From assembly GCA_038243995.1 (NCBI GenBank), contig JBBRTV010000006.1, forward strand, positions 123,401 through 187,400: a DNA stretch of 64,000 nucleotides, in the 5' to 3' direction. The position numbers were made by a program, and so were the translations under genes. Positions 34,426-44,308 of this stretch are shown here, piece after piece. Source of the DNA: Scleromatobacter sp038243995 (GTDB taxonomy: Bacteria > Pseudomonadota > Gammaproteobacteria > Burkholderiales > Burkholderiaceae_C). Under the pieces are notes generated by a model. It did not search any database. It saw nothing but the letters and a program-made list of their open reading frames with translations, and was not told the DNA's origin. Positions within the stretch are counted from its first letter, which is position 1. The number at the start of each line of letters is the position of its first letter.

Positions 34426-35364
34426 TCAGGGCCTGGGTGGCGTCAACTCCGCCCGCCGCGGCAGGTCGGCGCCGCGCCGCGAGCAGGTCACGGCCGCCGC
34501 GCGCGTCGCGAATCCCGTCACGTCGCCCAGGGCTGCCGGCGTCAGGGCCCGCACGCCGGCCGGCGAGAGCGCATCCAGTTCGGCCAGCCGCGCCAGCAGC
34601 CCGGCCTGGAAGGTGTCGCCCGCACCGACTGTGTCGATGACCGTGACGTGCGCCGGCGCCACCTCGACCTTGCCGCTTGCGTGCCAGGCGATCGCCCCGT
34701 CGCCGCCCCGCGTGAGGGCGACGAGCCCGGCGCCCTTCGCAAGGCAGCCTGCGGCGAACGCGTCGACGTCGGCGCCTGGATACAGCAGGCCGAGGTCTTC
34801 GTCGCTGAGCTTGAGGATGGCTATGCGCGGCAACATCCATTCGAGCGTCGAGCGCCAGACATCGATGTCCGGCTCGACGTTCAGGCGCAGGTTCGGGTCG
34901 TAGCTCACCAGCAGCTTGCCGTGCACGCGGTCGATCAGCGCGCGCTGCGTCTGCGCGGTCTCCCCGACCACCATCGTGTAGGAGCCGACGTGGAGCGCGC
35001 GCGTCGAGGCGGGCAGGCGGGCGAGCGCGGAGAGCGGCAGCGTGCGGTCGGCGGCGCCTTCGCCGTAGAACGCGTACTCGGGCACGCCCCGCGCATCGAG
35101 GCCGATGAGGCTGATCGTGGTGGGGGCGGCGCTGCGATGGACGGTGTCCAGCGAAACGCCTTCGGCGCGCAGGGCGTCCGCGAGACGCTCGCCGAGCGCG
35201 CCGTTCGAAAGTCCGCCGAGGAACGACACCGGCTGGCCCAGGCGCGCGAGGCCGAACGCGACGTTCAGCGGCGAGCCGCCGATGCGCGCATCCAGGGCGA
35301 TGCCGGTCGGCGTCGTCGCGCCGGTGAATACATCCATCAGGGCTTCGCCTGCGACTACGAACAT
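34426..35364 (-). CDS. PfkB-family sugar kinase (probable fructokinase)
   Basis: The 312-residue protein begins MFVVAGEALMDVF and has the two PfkB signatures: GGSPLNVAFGLARLG near residue 30 and DTVGAGDTFQAGLL with the catalytic Asp near 245. The pattern (GEALMD, YDPNLR, SDEDL) is that of fructokinases and 2-keto-3-deoxygluconate kinases. No sugar transporter lies next to it, so the substrate is open. The C-terminus is rich in Arg/Pro. Confidence 0.88.
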   Translation of the reverse strand: MFVVAGEALMDVFTGATTPTGIALDARIGGSPLNVAFGLARLGQPVSFLGGLSNGALGERLADALRAEGVSLDTVHRSAAPTTISLIGLDARGVPEYAFYGEGAADRTLPLSALARLPASTRALHVGSYTMVVGETAQTQRALIDRVHGKLLVSYDPNLRLNVEPDIDVWRSTLEWMLPRIAILKLSDEDLGLLYPGADVDAFAAGCLAKGAGLVALTRGGDGAIAWHASGKVEVAPAHVTVIDTVGAGDTFQAGLLARLAELDALSPAGVRALTPAALGDVTGFATRAAAVTCSRRGADLPRRAELTPPRP

Positions 35365-35524
35365 GCGGGGACTTTCTCTTCGGTGAGTTTCAATCTGTGC
35401 GGGTGCCGCGACCCGTGTGACGCCAGTACGTGGGGCGGTCGTGCCGTCCGCTCCGGGCGCCGGGGGGCGACGCTGGCCTCAGTCGGTCGGTGGTCGGGCG
35501 CGCGGCGACGCCGCATGCGTCATC

Positions 35525-36772
35525 TCATCTCCAGCCGAACATCATCTGCCGTGCGAACGCCCGTTTCAAGGGGGGCAGGGCCTGCAGCGCCGCGAGCCCG
35601 AGCCCGCGTGCGGCCGCCAGCCCCGGGCCATGCCACGTGAAGCTGCGCGCCAGGAAGTCCGTCGCGCCGATCACGCTCCAGCGGTCGGGCGCGCGCGCGA
35701 ACGCGAGCCCGCGCAGCGCGCGCGCCACCCCGGCGTCCGACGCGCCCGCGCATCCGGCCAGCCGATCGACCAGCAGGAAGGCGTCGCGCAGCCCGAGGTT
35801 CAGGCCCTGGCCGGCGACCGGGTGCAAGGTCTGCGCCGCATTGCCGATGCGCACGACGCGACCGGCAACGAGGCTGCTCTCGGCGTTGAGCCCCAGCGCG
35901 AACGATTTCAACGCGGAGATCGCGACCGGCCTGCCGGCGATGGCGGGCAGCCGGTGGGCCAGCACGGCCAGGCGCTGCGGGTCGGTCAGCGGCGCGACCG
36001 GATCGTCGTCGCTCGCGACGCACCAGACGAGCGCCGCACGGCTGGTACGGGCATCGGCGCCCGGCAGCGCGGGCAGCGGCAGCAAGGCCAGCGGCCCGTC
36101 GCGCGTGAAGCGTTCGACGGCCAGTCCCGGCGCGGCGCCTTCGAGCGTCACCGTGCCCACCCATGCCGTCTGGCGGTAGTCGTGGGTGATCGCCTTGCGC
36201 GACTGGTCGGCGAACACTCCCCCTTCGGCGATCACCGCGAGGTCGAAGCGCTCGGGCGCACCGCCCGCGGGCGTCACGTCGACGCCGTCGCCGGCAGACT
36301 TGACCTCGGCGACCGCGGTGCCGAAGCGCGCGTGCAGGCCGGTGGTCGCATCCGCCGGCGCGCACGCCTGGAAGAACGCCTCCTGCAAGGGCGCCACCAG
36401 CGTGCCGTAGCTCAGCACGGCTCCCAGCATGGGCACGCCCAGTTCGTCGGCCTGCATCTGCACGGCCGGATCGCCGAACGGCGTCGACAGGGTGGGCGGT
36501 GCCTGCGAAACGTGGACCTGCCTGATCGGCGCGGCCTGCACGGCGGGCCAGGCGCCCAGGCGCTCGAGCAGCTGGACGCTGCCCAGGGACAGCGCCAAAG
36601 TGCGCGGATCGCCGGCCACGTCTTTCCCGGCGGGTCGGCTGTCGAACACGCTGACGGACCACTGCGGGCAGCGCTGGCGCGCCAGCAACGCGAGCGCAAG
36701 ACCGACGGGGCCGCCGCCGATCACCGCGAGCCGCGGAGGCGAAGTGCGCTGGGTGTCGTGCGTTGTCACCAT
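35525..36772 (-). CDS. FAD-dependent UbiH/UbiF/VisC-family monooxygenase
   Basis: The 415-residue flavoprotein has the Rossmann start VIGGGPVGLALALLA, a GDPRTLALSLGSVQLLERLG segment and the late FAD-binding motif GNAAQTLHPVAGQGLNLGLRD, all typical of ubiquinone ring hydroxylases. The usual middle DG motif is replaced by LAVIAEGG. It would hydroxylate a ubiquinone precursor at the membrane, but which ring carbon cannot be assigned. It is divergent from the aldo/keto reductase gene with 86 bp between. Confidence 0.88.
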   Translation of the reverse strand: MVTTHDTQRTSPPRLAVIGGGPVGLALALLARQRCPQWSVSVFDSRPAGKDVAGDPRTLALSLGSVQLLERLGAWPAVQAAPIRQVHVSQAPPTLSTPFGDPAVQMQADELGVPMLGAVLSYGTLVAPLQEAFFQACAPADATTGLHARFGTAVAEVKSAGDGVDVTPAGGAPERFDLAVIAEGGVFADQSRKAITHDYRQTAWVGTVTLEGAAPGLAVERFTRDGPLALLPLPALPGADARTSRAALVWCVASDDDPVAPLTDPQRLAVLAHRLPAIAGRPVAISALKSFALGLNAESSLVAGRVVRIGNAAQTLHPVAGQGLNLGLRDAFLLVDRLAGCAGASDAGVARALRGLAFARAPDRWSVIGATDFLARSFTWHGPGLAAARGLGLAALQALPPLKRAFARQMMFGWR

Positions 36773-36858
36773 GGATGCAAGGGGTTGGGGTCGGGTGCTA
36801 TTGTGGCCCGATGCCCCCGGTACATGTTGATACCCGGGCGACGAATGGAGACTCTGGA

Positions 36859-37839
36859 ATGCAATATCGACGACTGGGCCGCGCCGGCCTGCGGGTGAGC
36901 GAGCTCTCGCTCGGTTCCTGGGTGACGTACGCCAACCAGGTCGACGTCAACGCGGCGGTCGAGATGATGGCCGCTGCATTCGACGCCGGCGTCAACTTCT
37001 TCGACAACGCCGAAGCCTACGCTGGCGGCAAGAGCGAGGAAGTGATGGGCGCCGCGTTGAAGAAGCTGAACTGGGGGCGCCTGGACTACGTCGTCTCCAC
37101 CAAGTTCTTCTGGGGCCTGCCGACCGAGGGCATCACCGTCAACCGCAAGAACACGCTCAATCGCAAGTACCTGATGCAGGCGATCGACGGCTCGCTCAAG
37201 CGCTTCGGCCTCGAGCATATCGACCTCGTCTACTGCCATCGCGGCGATCCGGACACGCCCGTCGAGGAGACCGTCCACGCGATGAGCGACATGATCACCC
37301 AGGGCAAGGCGCTCTACTGGGGTACCAGCGAGTGGAACGCAGCCGACATCCGCGCCGCGTGGGACATCGCCGATCGCCACCACCTGCACAAGCCGGTCGT
37401 GGAGCAGCCGCAGTACAACCTGTTCCACCGCACCAAGGTCGAAAAGGAGTTCGCGCGCCTGTACGAGGACATCGGCCTCGGCCTGACCACGTGGAGCCCG
37501 CTGGCCTCCGGCCTGCTCACGGGCAAGTACCGCCAGGGCATCCCCGACAAGAGCCGCGGCGCCATGGAGAACCTCGCCTTCCTGCGCGAAGCGCTGACCG
37601 ACAAGAGCCGCAACGATGCCGTCGCGCAGCTCGAGCCGATCGCCCGGGAGCTGGGCGCGACGACCGCCCAGCTCGCGATCGCCTGGGTCGCGAAGAACCC
37701 GCATGTCAGCAGCGTGATCACCGGCGCGTCGAGCGTGTCGCAGCTGCAGGACAACCTGAAAGCGGCGCCGCTCATCGAGAAGCTGACGCCTGATCTGATC
37801 AAGCGGATCGACGACATCACGGCGGCTCTCGCCGACTAG
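36859..37839 (+). CDS. Aldo/keto reductase (Kv-beta-type)
   Basis: The 326-residue TIM-barrel enzyme has the aldo/keto reductase tetrad: Asp and Tyr in FFDNAEAYAGGKSEE, Lys in VVSTKFFWG and His in YCHRGDPDTPVEE. The GTSEWNAADI and WSPLASGLLTGKY segments are like the voltage-gated potassium channel beta subunit group, which are NADPH-dependent aldehyde reductases. The ATG at 36859 is close to a GGAG. Its stop is 3 bp from the murU stop on the other strand. Confidence 0.93.
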   Translation: MQYRRLGRAGLRVSELSLGSWVTYANQVDVNAAVEMMAAAFDAGVNFFDNAEAYAGGKSEEVMGAALKKLNWGRLDYVVSTKFFWGLPTEGITVNRKNTLNRKYLMQAIDGSLKRFGLEHIDLVYCHRGDPDTPVEETVHAMSDMITQGKALYWGTSEWNAADIRAAWDIADRHHLHKPVVEQPQYNLFHRTKVEKEFARLYEDIGLGLTTWSPLASGLLTGKYRQGIPDKSRGAMENLAFLREALTDKSRNDAVAQLEPIARELGATTAQLAIAWVAKNPHVSSVITGASSVSQLQDNLKAAPLIEKLTPDLIKRIDDITAALAD

Positions 37840-37842
37840 CGT

Positions 37843-38529
37843 TCAGTCGGCGGGGCCCTGCAGCGACGCGAGGCGCTCCAGCGTGCCGACGTCGACCCAC
37901 CGGCCGCTCCACAGCCGAGCCTGCAAGCCGCGCCGGGCTATCGCCTCCTCGAGCTTCGGGCGCAGCGCGATCCGCGTGCCCGGTTCGATATCGGCGAACA
38001 GCGCGGCGCGGAAAAGACCGACGCTGGCCCAGGTGCGTTTCGGTTCGATCTCGCGGCTCGCGAGTCCGTCGGCGGAAATGCCGAAGTCGCCGCCCGGATG
38101 GTGGGGCGCGTTCGGCACGAACCACAACAGGCCGAGCGCGTCGCCCGCGGCGAAGCCGGCGGCGTCCGCCGCGTCGAACGCGAAGCCGGGCAGGAACACG
38201 TCGCCGGACACCACCCAGAACGTCTCGCCCAGCAGCGGCAACGCCTTGGCGATGCCGCCGGCGGTCTCCAGGGCGCCGCCGTGGTCGCGGCCCTCGAAGG
38301 ACCAGGTGATCCGCACGCCATAGCGGGAGCCGTCGCCCAGGGCGGCCGGGAACTGGTCTTCCAGCCACGCGGTGTTGATCACGACCTCGCGCACGCCTGC
38401 GCGCGCGAGCGCCTCGAGATGCCACTCGACCAGGCGTTTGCCCCGGACTTCCAGCAGGGGTTTCGGACAGCGGTCGGTCAGCGGCCGCATGCGTTCGCCG
38501 CGCCCCGCGGCCAGGATCAGAGCCTTCAT
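37843..38529 (-). CDS. murU: N-acetylmuramate alpha-1-phosphate uridylyltransferase
   Basis: The 228-residue nucleotidyltransferase starts MKALILAAGRGERMRPLTD, with the GxGxRxxPLT nucleotide loop, PKPLLEVRGK and GDVFLPGF. Length and motifs match MurU, which makes UDP-MurNAc in the cell-wall recycling shortcut of Pseudomonas and betaproteobacteria. Its usual partner AmgK (MurNAc/GlcNAc kinase) is not adjacent: the gene upstream is divergent transketolase. A general sugar-phosphate nucleotidyltransferase is the alternative. Confidence 0.85.
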   Translation of the reverse strand: MKALILAAGRGERMRPLTDRCPKPLLEVRGKRLVEWHLEALARAGVREVVINTAWLEDQFPAALGDGSRYGVRITWSFEGRDHGGALETAGGIAKALPLLGETFWVVSGDVFLPGFAFDAADAAGFAAGDALGLLWFVPNAPHHPGGDFGISADGLASREIEPKRTWASVGLFRAALFADIEPGTRIALRPKLEEAIARRGLQARLWSGRWVDVGTLERLASLQGPAD

Positions 38530-38693
38530 GCAAGCGAGTGTAGTCAAGCCGGAAGGCCCGTCACCCGTCCCGCCGGCAGGCGTCCCGCGCGCCCGACCTT
38601 TCCTGGCCCGAGTTTCACTTCGATCAACCCGAATCCCGGCCCGCCGCTTAAAATCCCGGGTTCTGCCCAGTTGCCATCCGCCGAAAAGCCGCC

Positions 38694-40760
38694 ATGTCCG
38701 AAACCACGAACGACGTCACCGCCTCCACCACCGCTTCGCTGCCCGCCCGGATGGCCAACGCGATCCGCGCCCTGGCCATGGACGCCGTGCAGGCGGCCAA
38801 CTCCGGCCACCCGGGGGCGCCGATGGGCATGGCCGACATCGCCGTCGCGCTGTGGAACCGCCACCTGAAGCACAACCCGGCCAACCCGAACTGGGCCGAT
38901 CGCGACCGTTTCGTCCTGTCGAACGGCCACGGCTCCATGCTGCAGTACGCGCTGCTGCACCTGACGGGCTACGACCTGGCCATCGCCGAGCTGAAGAATT
39001 TCCGCAAGCTGCACAGCCTCACGCCGGGCCACCCCGAGGTCGACGTGACGCCGGGCGTCGAGACGACCACCGGCCCGCTGGGCCAGGGCCTGGCCAACGC
39101 AGTGGGCATGGCGCTCGCCGAGAAGCTGCTCGCCGCCGAATTCAACCGTCCCGGCCACGACGTCGTCGATCACGCGACCTACGTCTTCATGGGCGACGGC
39201 TGCCTGATGGAAGGCATCAGCCACGAGGCCTGCGCACTGGCCGGCGCGTGGAAGCTGAACAAGCTCATCGCCCTGTACGACGACAACGGCATCTCGATCG
39301 ACGGCCAGGTCGCTCCGTGGTACGTCGACGACGTGAAGGGCCGGTTCACGGCCTACGGCTGGGACGTCATCGATCGCGTCGACGGCCATGACGTCGACGC
39401 TGTCGACGCCGCCATCGCCACGGCGCGCAAGAGCACCACGCGCCCGACGCTGATCATCTGCAAGACCATCATCGGCAAGGGTTCGCCCAACCGCGCCGGC
39501 ACGTCCAAGGCGCACGGCGAGGCGCTCGGCGCCGAAGAGATCGCCCTGACGCGTGCCGCGCTCGGCTGGTCGCACGAGCCGTTCGAAGTGCCCGCCGATG
39601 TCTACGGCGCCTGGAACGCGAAGGAAGCCGGTGGCAAGGCCGAGGTCGAGTGGACCAACGACTTCACGGCCTACCAGTCCGCGTTCCCCGAACTCGCCGC
39701 CGAACTGCGCCGCCGCATGGCCGGCGAACTGCCGGAGAACTTTGCCGAGATCGCCGCCGACGCCGTCGCGGCCGCGCACGACAAGGCCGAGACCGTCGCC
39801 AGCCGCAAGGCCAGCCAGATCGCGCTCGAAGTCTTCACGGCCGCGCTGCCCGAGCTGCTCGGCGGCTCGGCCGACCTGACCGGTTCGAACCTGACGAACA
39901 CGAAGAGCACGCCCCCCTTGCGGATCGGCGCCGACGGCGCCATCGCGCGCACTGACGACAAGCTCGGCCGCCACATCAACTACGGCGTGCGCGAGTTCGG
40001 CATGGCCGCGATCATGAACGGCGTCGTGCTGCACGGCGGCTTCATTCCCTACGGCGGCACCTTCCTTACCTTCAGCGACTACAGCCGCAACGCGATCCGC
40101 ATGGCCGCGCTGATGAAGCGCCGCGTCATCCACGTCTTCACCCACGACTCGATCGGCCTGGGCGAAGACGGTCCGACCCACCAGTCGGTCGAACACGCGG
40201 CCAGCCTGCGGCTGATCCCGGGCCTGGACGTCTGGCGTCCGGCCGACACGGTCGAGACCGTCGTCGCCTGGACGATGGCCCTCGTGCAGAAGAACCGCCC
40301 GAGCGCGCTGCTGCTCTCGCGCCAGAACCTGCCGTACCTGCCCAAGGTCGATGCCGACGTCATCACCCAGGGCGCCTACGTCCTGGCCGAGCCGAGCGAG
40401 GTCGGCATGCAGAAGAAGGCGCAGATCGTCCTGATGGCGACCGGCTCCGAAGTGCACCTGGCATTGCAGGCGCAGGAGCAGCTGGCGAAGCTGAAGATTG
40501 CCGCGCGCGTCGTCTCGGTACCTTCCACCAATGTGTTCGACCGCCAGACGGAGTCGTACAAGGTCCAGGTGCTGCCGCGCAACGTGCCGCGCGTCGCCAT
40601 CGAGGCGGGCGTCACCGATGGCTGGTGGAAATACGGCGTCGCCGCCGTCGTCGGCCTCGATCGCTTCGGCGAGTCGGCACCGGCGGGCGACCTGTTCAAG
40701 CTGTTCGGCATCACGGCCGAGAACATCGTCGCGGTAGCGCGAAAAGTTCTCGCGCGCTAG
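38694..40760 (+). CDS. tkt: Transketolase
   Basis: The 688-residue enzyme is full length. It shows ANSGHPGAPMGMAD, GPLGQGLANAVGMA, the thiamine-diphosphate site (GDGCLMEGISHEA and YDDNGISIDG), HGGFIPYGGTFLTFSDY and THDSIGLGEDGPTHQ. It exchanges two-carbon units in the pentose phosphate or Calvin cycle. It is followed by gap on the same strand after 75 bp, a typical central-carbon pair. A TAAAAT box at about 38648 may be a -10 element. Confidence 0.97.
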   Translation: MSETTNDVTASTTASLPARMANAIRALAMDAVQAANSGHPGAPMGMADIAVALWNRHLKHNPANPNWADRDRFVLSNGHGSMLQYALLHLTGYDLAIAELKNFRKLHSLTPGHPEVDVTPGVETTTGPLGQGLANAVGMALAEKLLAAEFNRPGHDVVDHATYVFMGDGCLMEGISHEACALAGAWKLNKLIALYDDNGISIDGQVAPWYVDDVKGRFTAYGWDVIDRVDGHDVDAVDAAIATARKSTTRPTLIICKTIIGKGSPNRAGTSKAHGEALGAEEIALTRAALGWSHEPFEVPADVYGAWNAKEAGGKAEVEWTNDFTAYQSAFPELAAELRRRMAGELPENFAEIAADAVAAAHDKAETVASRKASQIALEVFTAALPELLGGSADLTGSNLTNTKSTPPLRIGADGAIARTDDKLGRHINYGVREFGMAAIMNGVVLHGGFIPYGGTFLTFSDYSRNAIRMAALMKRRVIHVFTHDSIGLGEDGPTHQSVEHAASLRLIPGLDVWRPADTVETVVAWTMALVQKNRPSALLLSRQNLPYLPKVDADVITQGAYVLAEPSEVGMQKKAQIVLMATGSEVHLALQAQEQLAKLKIAARVVSVPSTNVFDRQTESYKVQVLPRNVPRVAIEAGVTDGWWKYGVAAVVGLDRFGESAPAGDLFKLFGITAENIVAVARKVLAR

Positions 40761-40835
40761 GTTTTCCGCAGGCAGACTTTCGTCCGGGCCCGCCCGGTAT
40801 CTTTCATCCTTCAAGACAAACGAGAGAGACATCAC

Positions 40836-41834
40836 ATGACCATCAAGATCGGCATCAACGGCTTCGGCCGCATCGGACGCATGGTGTTCCGCGCGGCGGT
40901 GCAGAACTTCTCCGACATCGAGGTGGTCGCGATCAACGACCTGCTCGAGCCCGACTACCTGGCGTACATGCTGAAGTACGACTCGGTGCACGGCCGCTTC
41001 AAGGGCGACGTGTCGGTGGACAACGGCACGCTCATCGTCAACGGCAAGCGCATCCGCCTGACCGCGATCAAGGATCCGTCCACGCTGGCATGGGGCGACG
41101 TCGGCGCCGACATCGTCGTCGAGGCGACAGGCCTGTTCCTGACCAAGGAAACCGCGCAGAAGCACATAGACGCCGGCGCGAAGAAGGTCATCCTGTCGGC
41201 GCCCTCCAAGGACGACACGCCGATGTTCGTCTTCGGCGTCAACGACAAGACGTACGCCGGGCAGGCCATCATCTCCAACGCCTCCTGCACGACGAACTGC
41301 CTGGCACCTGTCGCCAAGGTGCTCAACGACAGCTTCGGCATCAAGCGCGGCCTGATGACCACGGTGCATGCCACCACCGCCACGCAGAAGACCGTCGACG
41401 GGCCGTCGAACAAGGACTGGCGCGGCGGTCGCGGCATCCTCGAAAACATCATTCCGTCGTCGACCGGCGCCGCCAAGGCCGTGGGCGTCGTCATCCCCGA
41501 GCTGAACAAGAAGCTCACGGGCATGTCGTTCCGCGTGCCGACCTCCGACGTCTCGGTGATCGACCTGACCGTCGAGCTCGTCAAGGAAGCCAGCTACGAA
41601 GACATCTGCAACGCAATGAAGGCCGCGTCGCAGGGCGCGATGAAGGGCGTGCTCGGCTACACCGACCAGAAGGTCGTCTCGACCGACTTCCGCGGCGAGC
41701 CCATGACCTCGGTGTTCGATGCCGATGCCGGCATCGCGCTCGACAAGACCTTCGTCAAGGTCGTCGCCTGGTACGACAACGAATGGGGCTACTCGAACAA
41801 GACGCTCGAGATGGTTCGCGTCATCGCGGCCTGA
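40836..41834 (+). CDS. gap: Glyceraldehyde-3-phosphate dehydrogenase, type I
   Basis: The 332-residue protein has the NAD-binding start KIGINGFGRIGRMVFRA, the active-site SNASCTTNCLAP with its catalytic Cys and the C-terminal WYDNEWGYSNKTLEM. AGAGAGAC precedes the ATG. It lies after tkt and ends at a strong terminator, so the two probably form a unit or share regulation. NAD versus NADP preference is not determined here. Confidence 0.98.
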   Translation: MTIKIGINGFGRIGRMVFRAAVQNFSDIEVVAINDLLEPDYLAYMLKYDSVHGRFKGDVSVDNGTLIVNGKRIRLTAIKDPSTLAWGDVGADIVVEATGLFLTKETAQKHIDAGAKKVILSAPSKDDTPMFVFGVNDKTYAGQAIISNASCTTNCLAPVAKVLNDSFGIKRGLMTTVHATTATQKTVDGPSNKDWRGGRGILENIIPSSTGAAKAVGVVIPELNKKLTGMSFRVPTSDVSVIDLTVELVKEASYEDICNAMKAASQGAMKGVLGYTDQKVVSTDFRGEPMTSVFDADAGIALDKTFVKVVAWYDNEWGYSNKTLEMVRVIAA

Positions 41835-41855
41835 GAAGTTTTTCAGCCAGCCCAC

Positions 41856-41886
41856 GGAAAATGGCCCGCTTTGCGGGCCATTTTCC
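41856..41886 (+). terminator. Rho-independent terminator of gap
   Basis: A perfect 14-bp stem, GGAAAATGGCCCGC and GCGGGCCATTTTCC, has a TTT loop and starts 22 bp after the gap stop. It is the strongest hairpin in the window. Confidence 0.95.
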
Positions 41887-42066
41887 TTTCTTGCCCGCGC
41901 GCCGCGGCGTCGACTATGGTGTGATGGCAGCTCCTCTCCGTGGATAGGGCGACCCGATGTCCCGGGAGATGCATTCCAGCAACGTGCGCGCAACCGGTTC
42001 ACCACTAGACTGCTCGGCGGCGGCACCTTGGGGTGCGCGGCATTTTCAAAAATTTGGAGATCTTCG

Positions 42067-44100
42067 ATGACACGCGTGAGTCGGTTTCTGGGTGCGACCT
42101 GTCTGGGAGTCGCCATGACGGCGGCCTTCGCCGCAGTGGCGCTGAAGGAATACGCACCGGTGCGCAAGGCGCCGGCGTCCTACGACGAGTCCGCACATGC
42201 GGGTCGAATCATCGTCAAGCTCAAGGATCGGACGACGACGTTGGCTGCCGCGAAGACCGGCGTCCACGCCGGCCCTCAGGCAGCCGGCGCGCTGGGTCAG
42301 CGCCTCGGCCTGGTCCTGGCCGACGGACGCACCCTGGGACCGCGCACGCAAGTGCTGACCTCGACGACGCTGGATTCCCGCGCCCTGGCGGCGGCCGTCG
42401 CGGCAGACGCCGATGTCGAGTGGGCCGAGGTCGACCATCGTCGCTTCGTGCAAGCCGCGCCCAGCGACCCGCTCTACCCCGGCGGTCTGACGACCACGAC
42501 GCCGGTAGTCGGCCAGTGGTATCTGCGCGCACCCGACGCGGCCGTCAAGTCGAGCATCAATATCGAGCCGGCGTGGGCCATCACGACCGGTTCCAGCAAC
42601 GTCGTCATCGCCGACATCGATACCGGCATCACGAGCAATCCCGACCTGCAGGGCAAGGTGTTCGGCGCTTCCTTCGCCGGCACCAACTCGGCCACGCCCT
42701 ACGGCTACGATTTCGTCGGCTACGGCAATGAGGCCGATGGCGTCGTGACGGCCAACGACGGCGATGGTGCGGACCCCGACCCCTCCGATCCGGGCGACTG
42801 GATCACGACGGCGGAAGACGCGGCCACCGGCGGGCCGTTCTCCGGTTGCGGCGTCTCGAACAGCAGCTGGCACGGCACGCAGACGGCGGGCATCCTGGGC
42901 GCCTCGACGAACAACGGCACGGGGATGGCCAGTGCCGGCTACAACACGATGATCGTGCCCGTGCGCGCCCTCGGCAAGTGTGGCGGCTTCGATTCCGACA
43001 TCATCGCGGCAGCCGAATGGGCCGGCGGCATTGCGCAGGGCTCGGTGCCCGTCAATACGCATCCCGCGCGCGTCATCAACATGAGCCTGGGCGCCAGCGG
43101 CGCCTGCACCGCCGCCTACCAGGACGCCCTGACCCTGCTGCGCGACAACGGCGTCATCGTCGTCGCCGCGGCCGGCAACGACGAAGGCCTGGCCGTGGGC
43201 GCGCCCGCGAACTGCAAGCCGGCCTTGACCGATGCGGACCAGACCCCGATCGTCATTGCCGTCACCGGGCTGCGCCATACCGGCACCAAGGTCGGCTTCG
43301 CCGACATCGGGCCGGAGGTCACGATCGCTGCCCCAGGGGGCAACTGCGTCAACACCGATGTCAACCTGCCCTGCCTCTACCCCATCCTCACGACGACCAA
43401 TTCCGGCACGACGGTGCCGGCCAGCGCCACCTACACGACGAGCTTCGGCGAAGTCAGCCTCGGCACCAGCTTCTCGACGCCCCTGGTCGCCGGCACCGTG
43501 GCGCTGATGCTGTCCGCGGCGCCGCAGTTGACCAACTCCCAGCTCATCTCCCTGCTGAAGGGCACGGCGGCAGCCTTCCCGACGACCAGTGACAGCGCGA
43601 ACGTCCCGGTCTGCATGGCACCGACCGGCGCCGTGCAGGACGAGTGCATCTGCACGACGACCACCTGCGGCGCCGGAATGCTCAACGCCGGCGCGGCAGT
43701 GGCGGCTGCCGCGGGCGTACTGACGCCCACGGCGACGATCAGCGGGGGTACCAGCGTCACGGCGGGCAGCGCCCTGAGTTTGAGCGGCGCCGGCTCCACG
43801 GCGGCCAACGGAGTGACGATCACTGGATACCAATGGCAGATCGTCAACGGAAGCAACTTCGCCACCTTGAGCAACGCGACGGGCAGCGCCGTCACGCTGA
43901 CCGGCGTGTCAGCTGGCGCGGTGACGGTCGCCCTGACCGTGACCGACTCCGTGGGACTGACCGGCACCACGACGACGACGGTGACCGTCGACCAGCCGTC
44001 GGGTGGCAGCGGCGGTGGGGCGACGAACCCGGCATGGCTGTTCGGCCTGGCGCTGGGCGGCCTGTTGCTCGCACCGCGGTCGCGCCGTCGCGAGCCCTGA
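42067..44100 (+). CDS. Subtilisin-like S8 protease with GlyGly-CTERM tail, copy 1
   Basis: The 677-residue preproprotease has a signal peptide, an I9-like propeptide (GRIIVKLKDR to WAEVDHRR), then an S8 domain with Asp (IADIDTGIT), His (SWHGTQTAG) and Ser (GTSFSTPLVAGTVAL). A CxC...CGAG motif (CICTTTTCGAGM) ends the catalytic part, as in Xanthomonas-type extracellular proteases. A PKD-like domain (about 550-640) follows. The end has GGSGGG, a hydrophobic helix (WLFGLALGGLLLA) and RSRRRE, a GlyGly-CTERM sorting tail for rhombosortase. It is likely secreted by a type II system, whose genes are not in the window. GGAG lies upstream of the ATG. Confidence 0.93.
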   Translation: MTRVSRFLGATCLGVAMTAAFAAVALKEYAPVRKAPASYDESAHAGRIIVKLKDRTTTLAAAKTGVHAGPQAAGALGQRLGLVLADGRTLGPRTQVLTSTTLDSRALAAAVAADADVEWAEVDHRRFVQAAPSDPLYPGGLTTTTPVVGQWYLRAPDAAVKSSINIEPAWAITTGSSNVVIADIDTGITSNPDLQGKVFGASFAGTNSATPYGYDFVGYGNEADGVVTANDGDGADPDPSDPGDWITTAEDAATGGPFSGCGVSNSSWHGTQTAGILGASTNNGTGMASAGYNTMIVPVRALGKCGGFDSDIIAAAEWAGGIAQGSVPVNTHPARVINMSLGASGACTAAYQDALTLLRDNGVIVVAAAGNDEGLAVGAPANCKPALTDADQTPIVIAVTGLRHTGTKVGFADIGPEVTIAAPGGNCVNTDVNLPCLYPILTTTNSGTTVPASATYTTSFGEVSLGTSFSTPLVAGTVALMLSAAPQLTNSQLISLLKGTAAAFPTTSDSANVPVCMAPTGAVQDECICTTTTCGAGMLNAGAAVAAAAGVLTPTATISGGTSVTAGSALSLSGAGSTAANGVTITGYQWQIVNGSNFATLSNATGSAVTLTGVSAGAVTVALTVTDSVGLTGTTTTTVTVDQPSGGSGGGATNPAWLFGLALGGLLLAPRSRRREP

Positions 44101-44308
44101 CCCCTGCCGCGCGGGGCGCCGGGCGCCACGGAGCTCGCGGGGTCGGGCCGCCGCGAACAAGGTGGCCCTTTTTCATGCGCGCCGGGTTTTCGTGGCGCAG
44201 CCGTTCCGCGCCGGGTTTCATTCGGGAGCCTGCGGCGCCGATAACGTCGCATGACCCCTCTGGCCGAGTCGTTCGAGGGGCGCGTCCATATCCTGCCCTG
44301 GAGGGCGA

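Noticed and set aside
38544..42167. A 1207-codon open frame on the minus strand
   Set aside because: It is antisense to transketolase and GAPDH, both certain genes. It has no start signal or domain.
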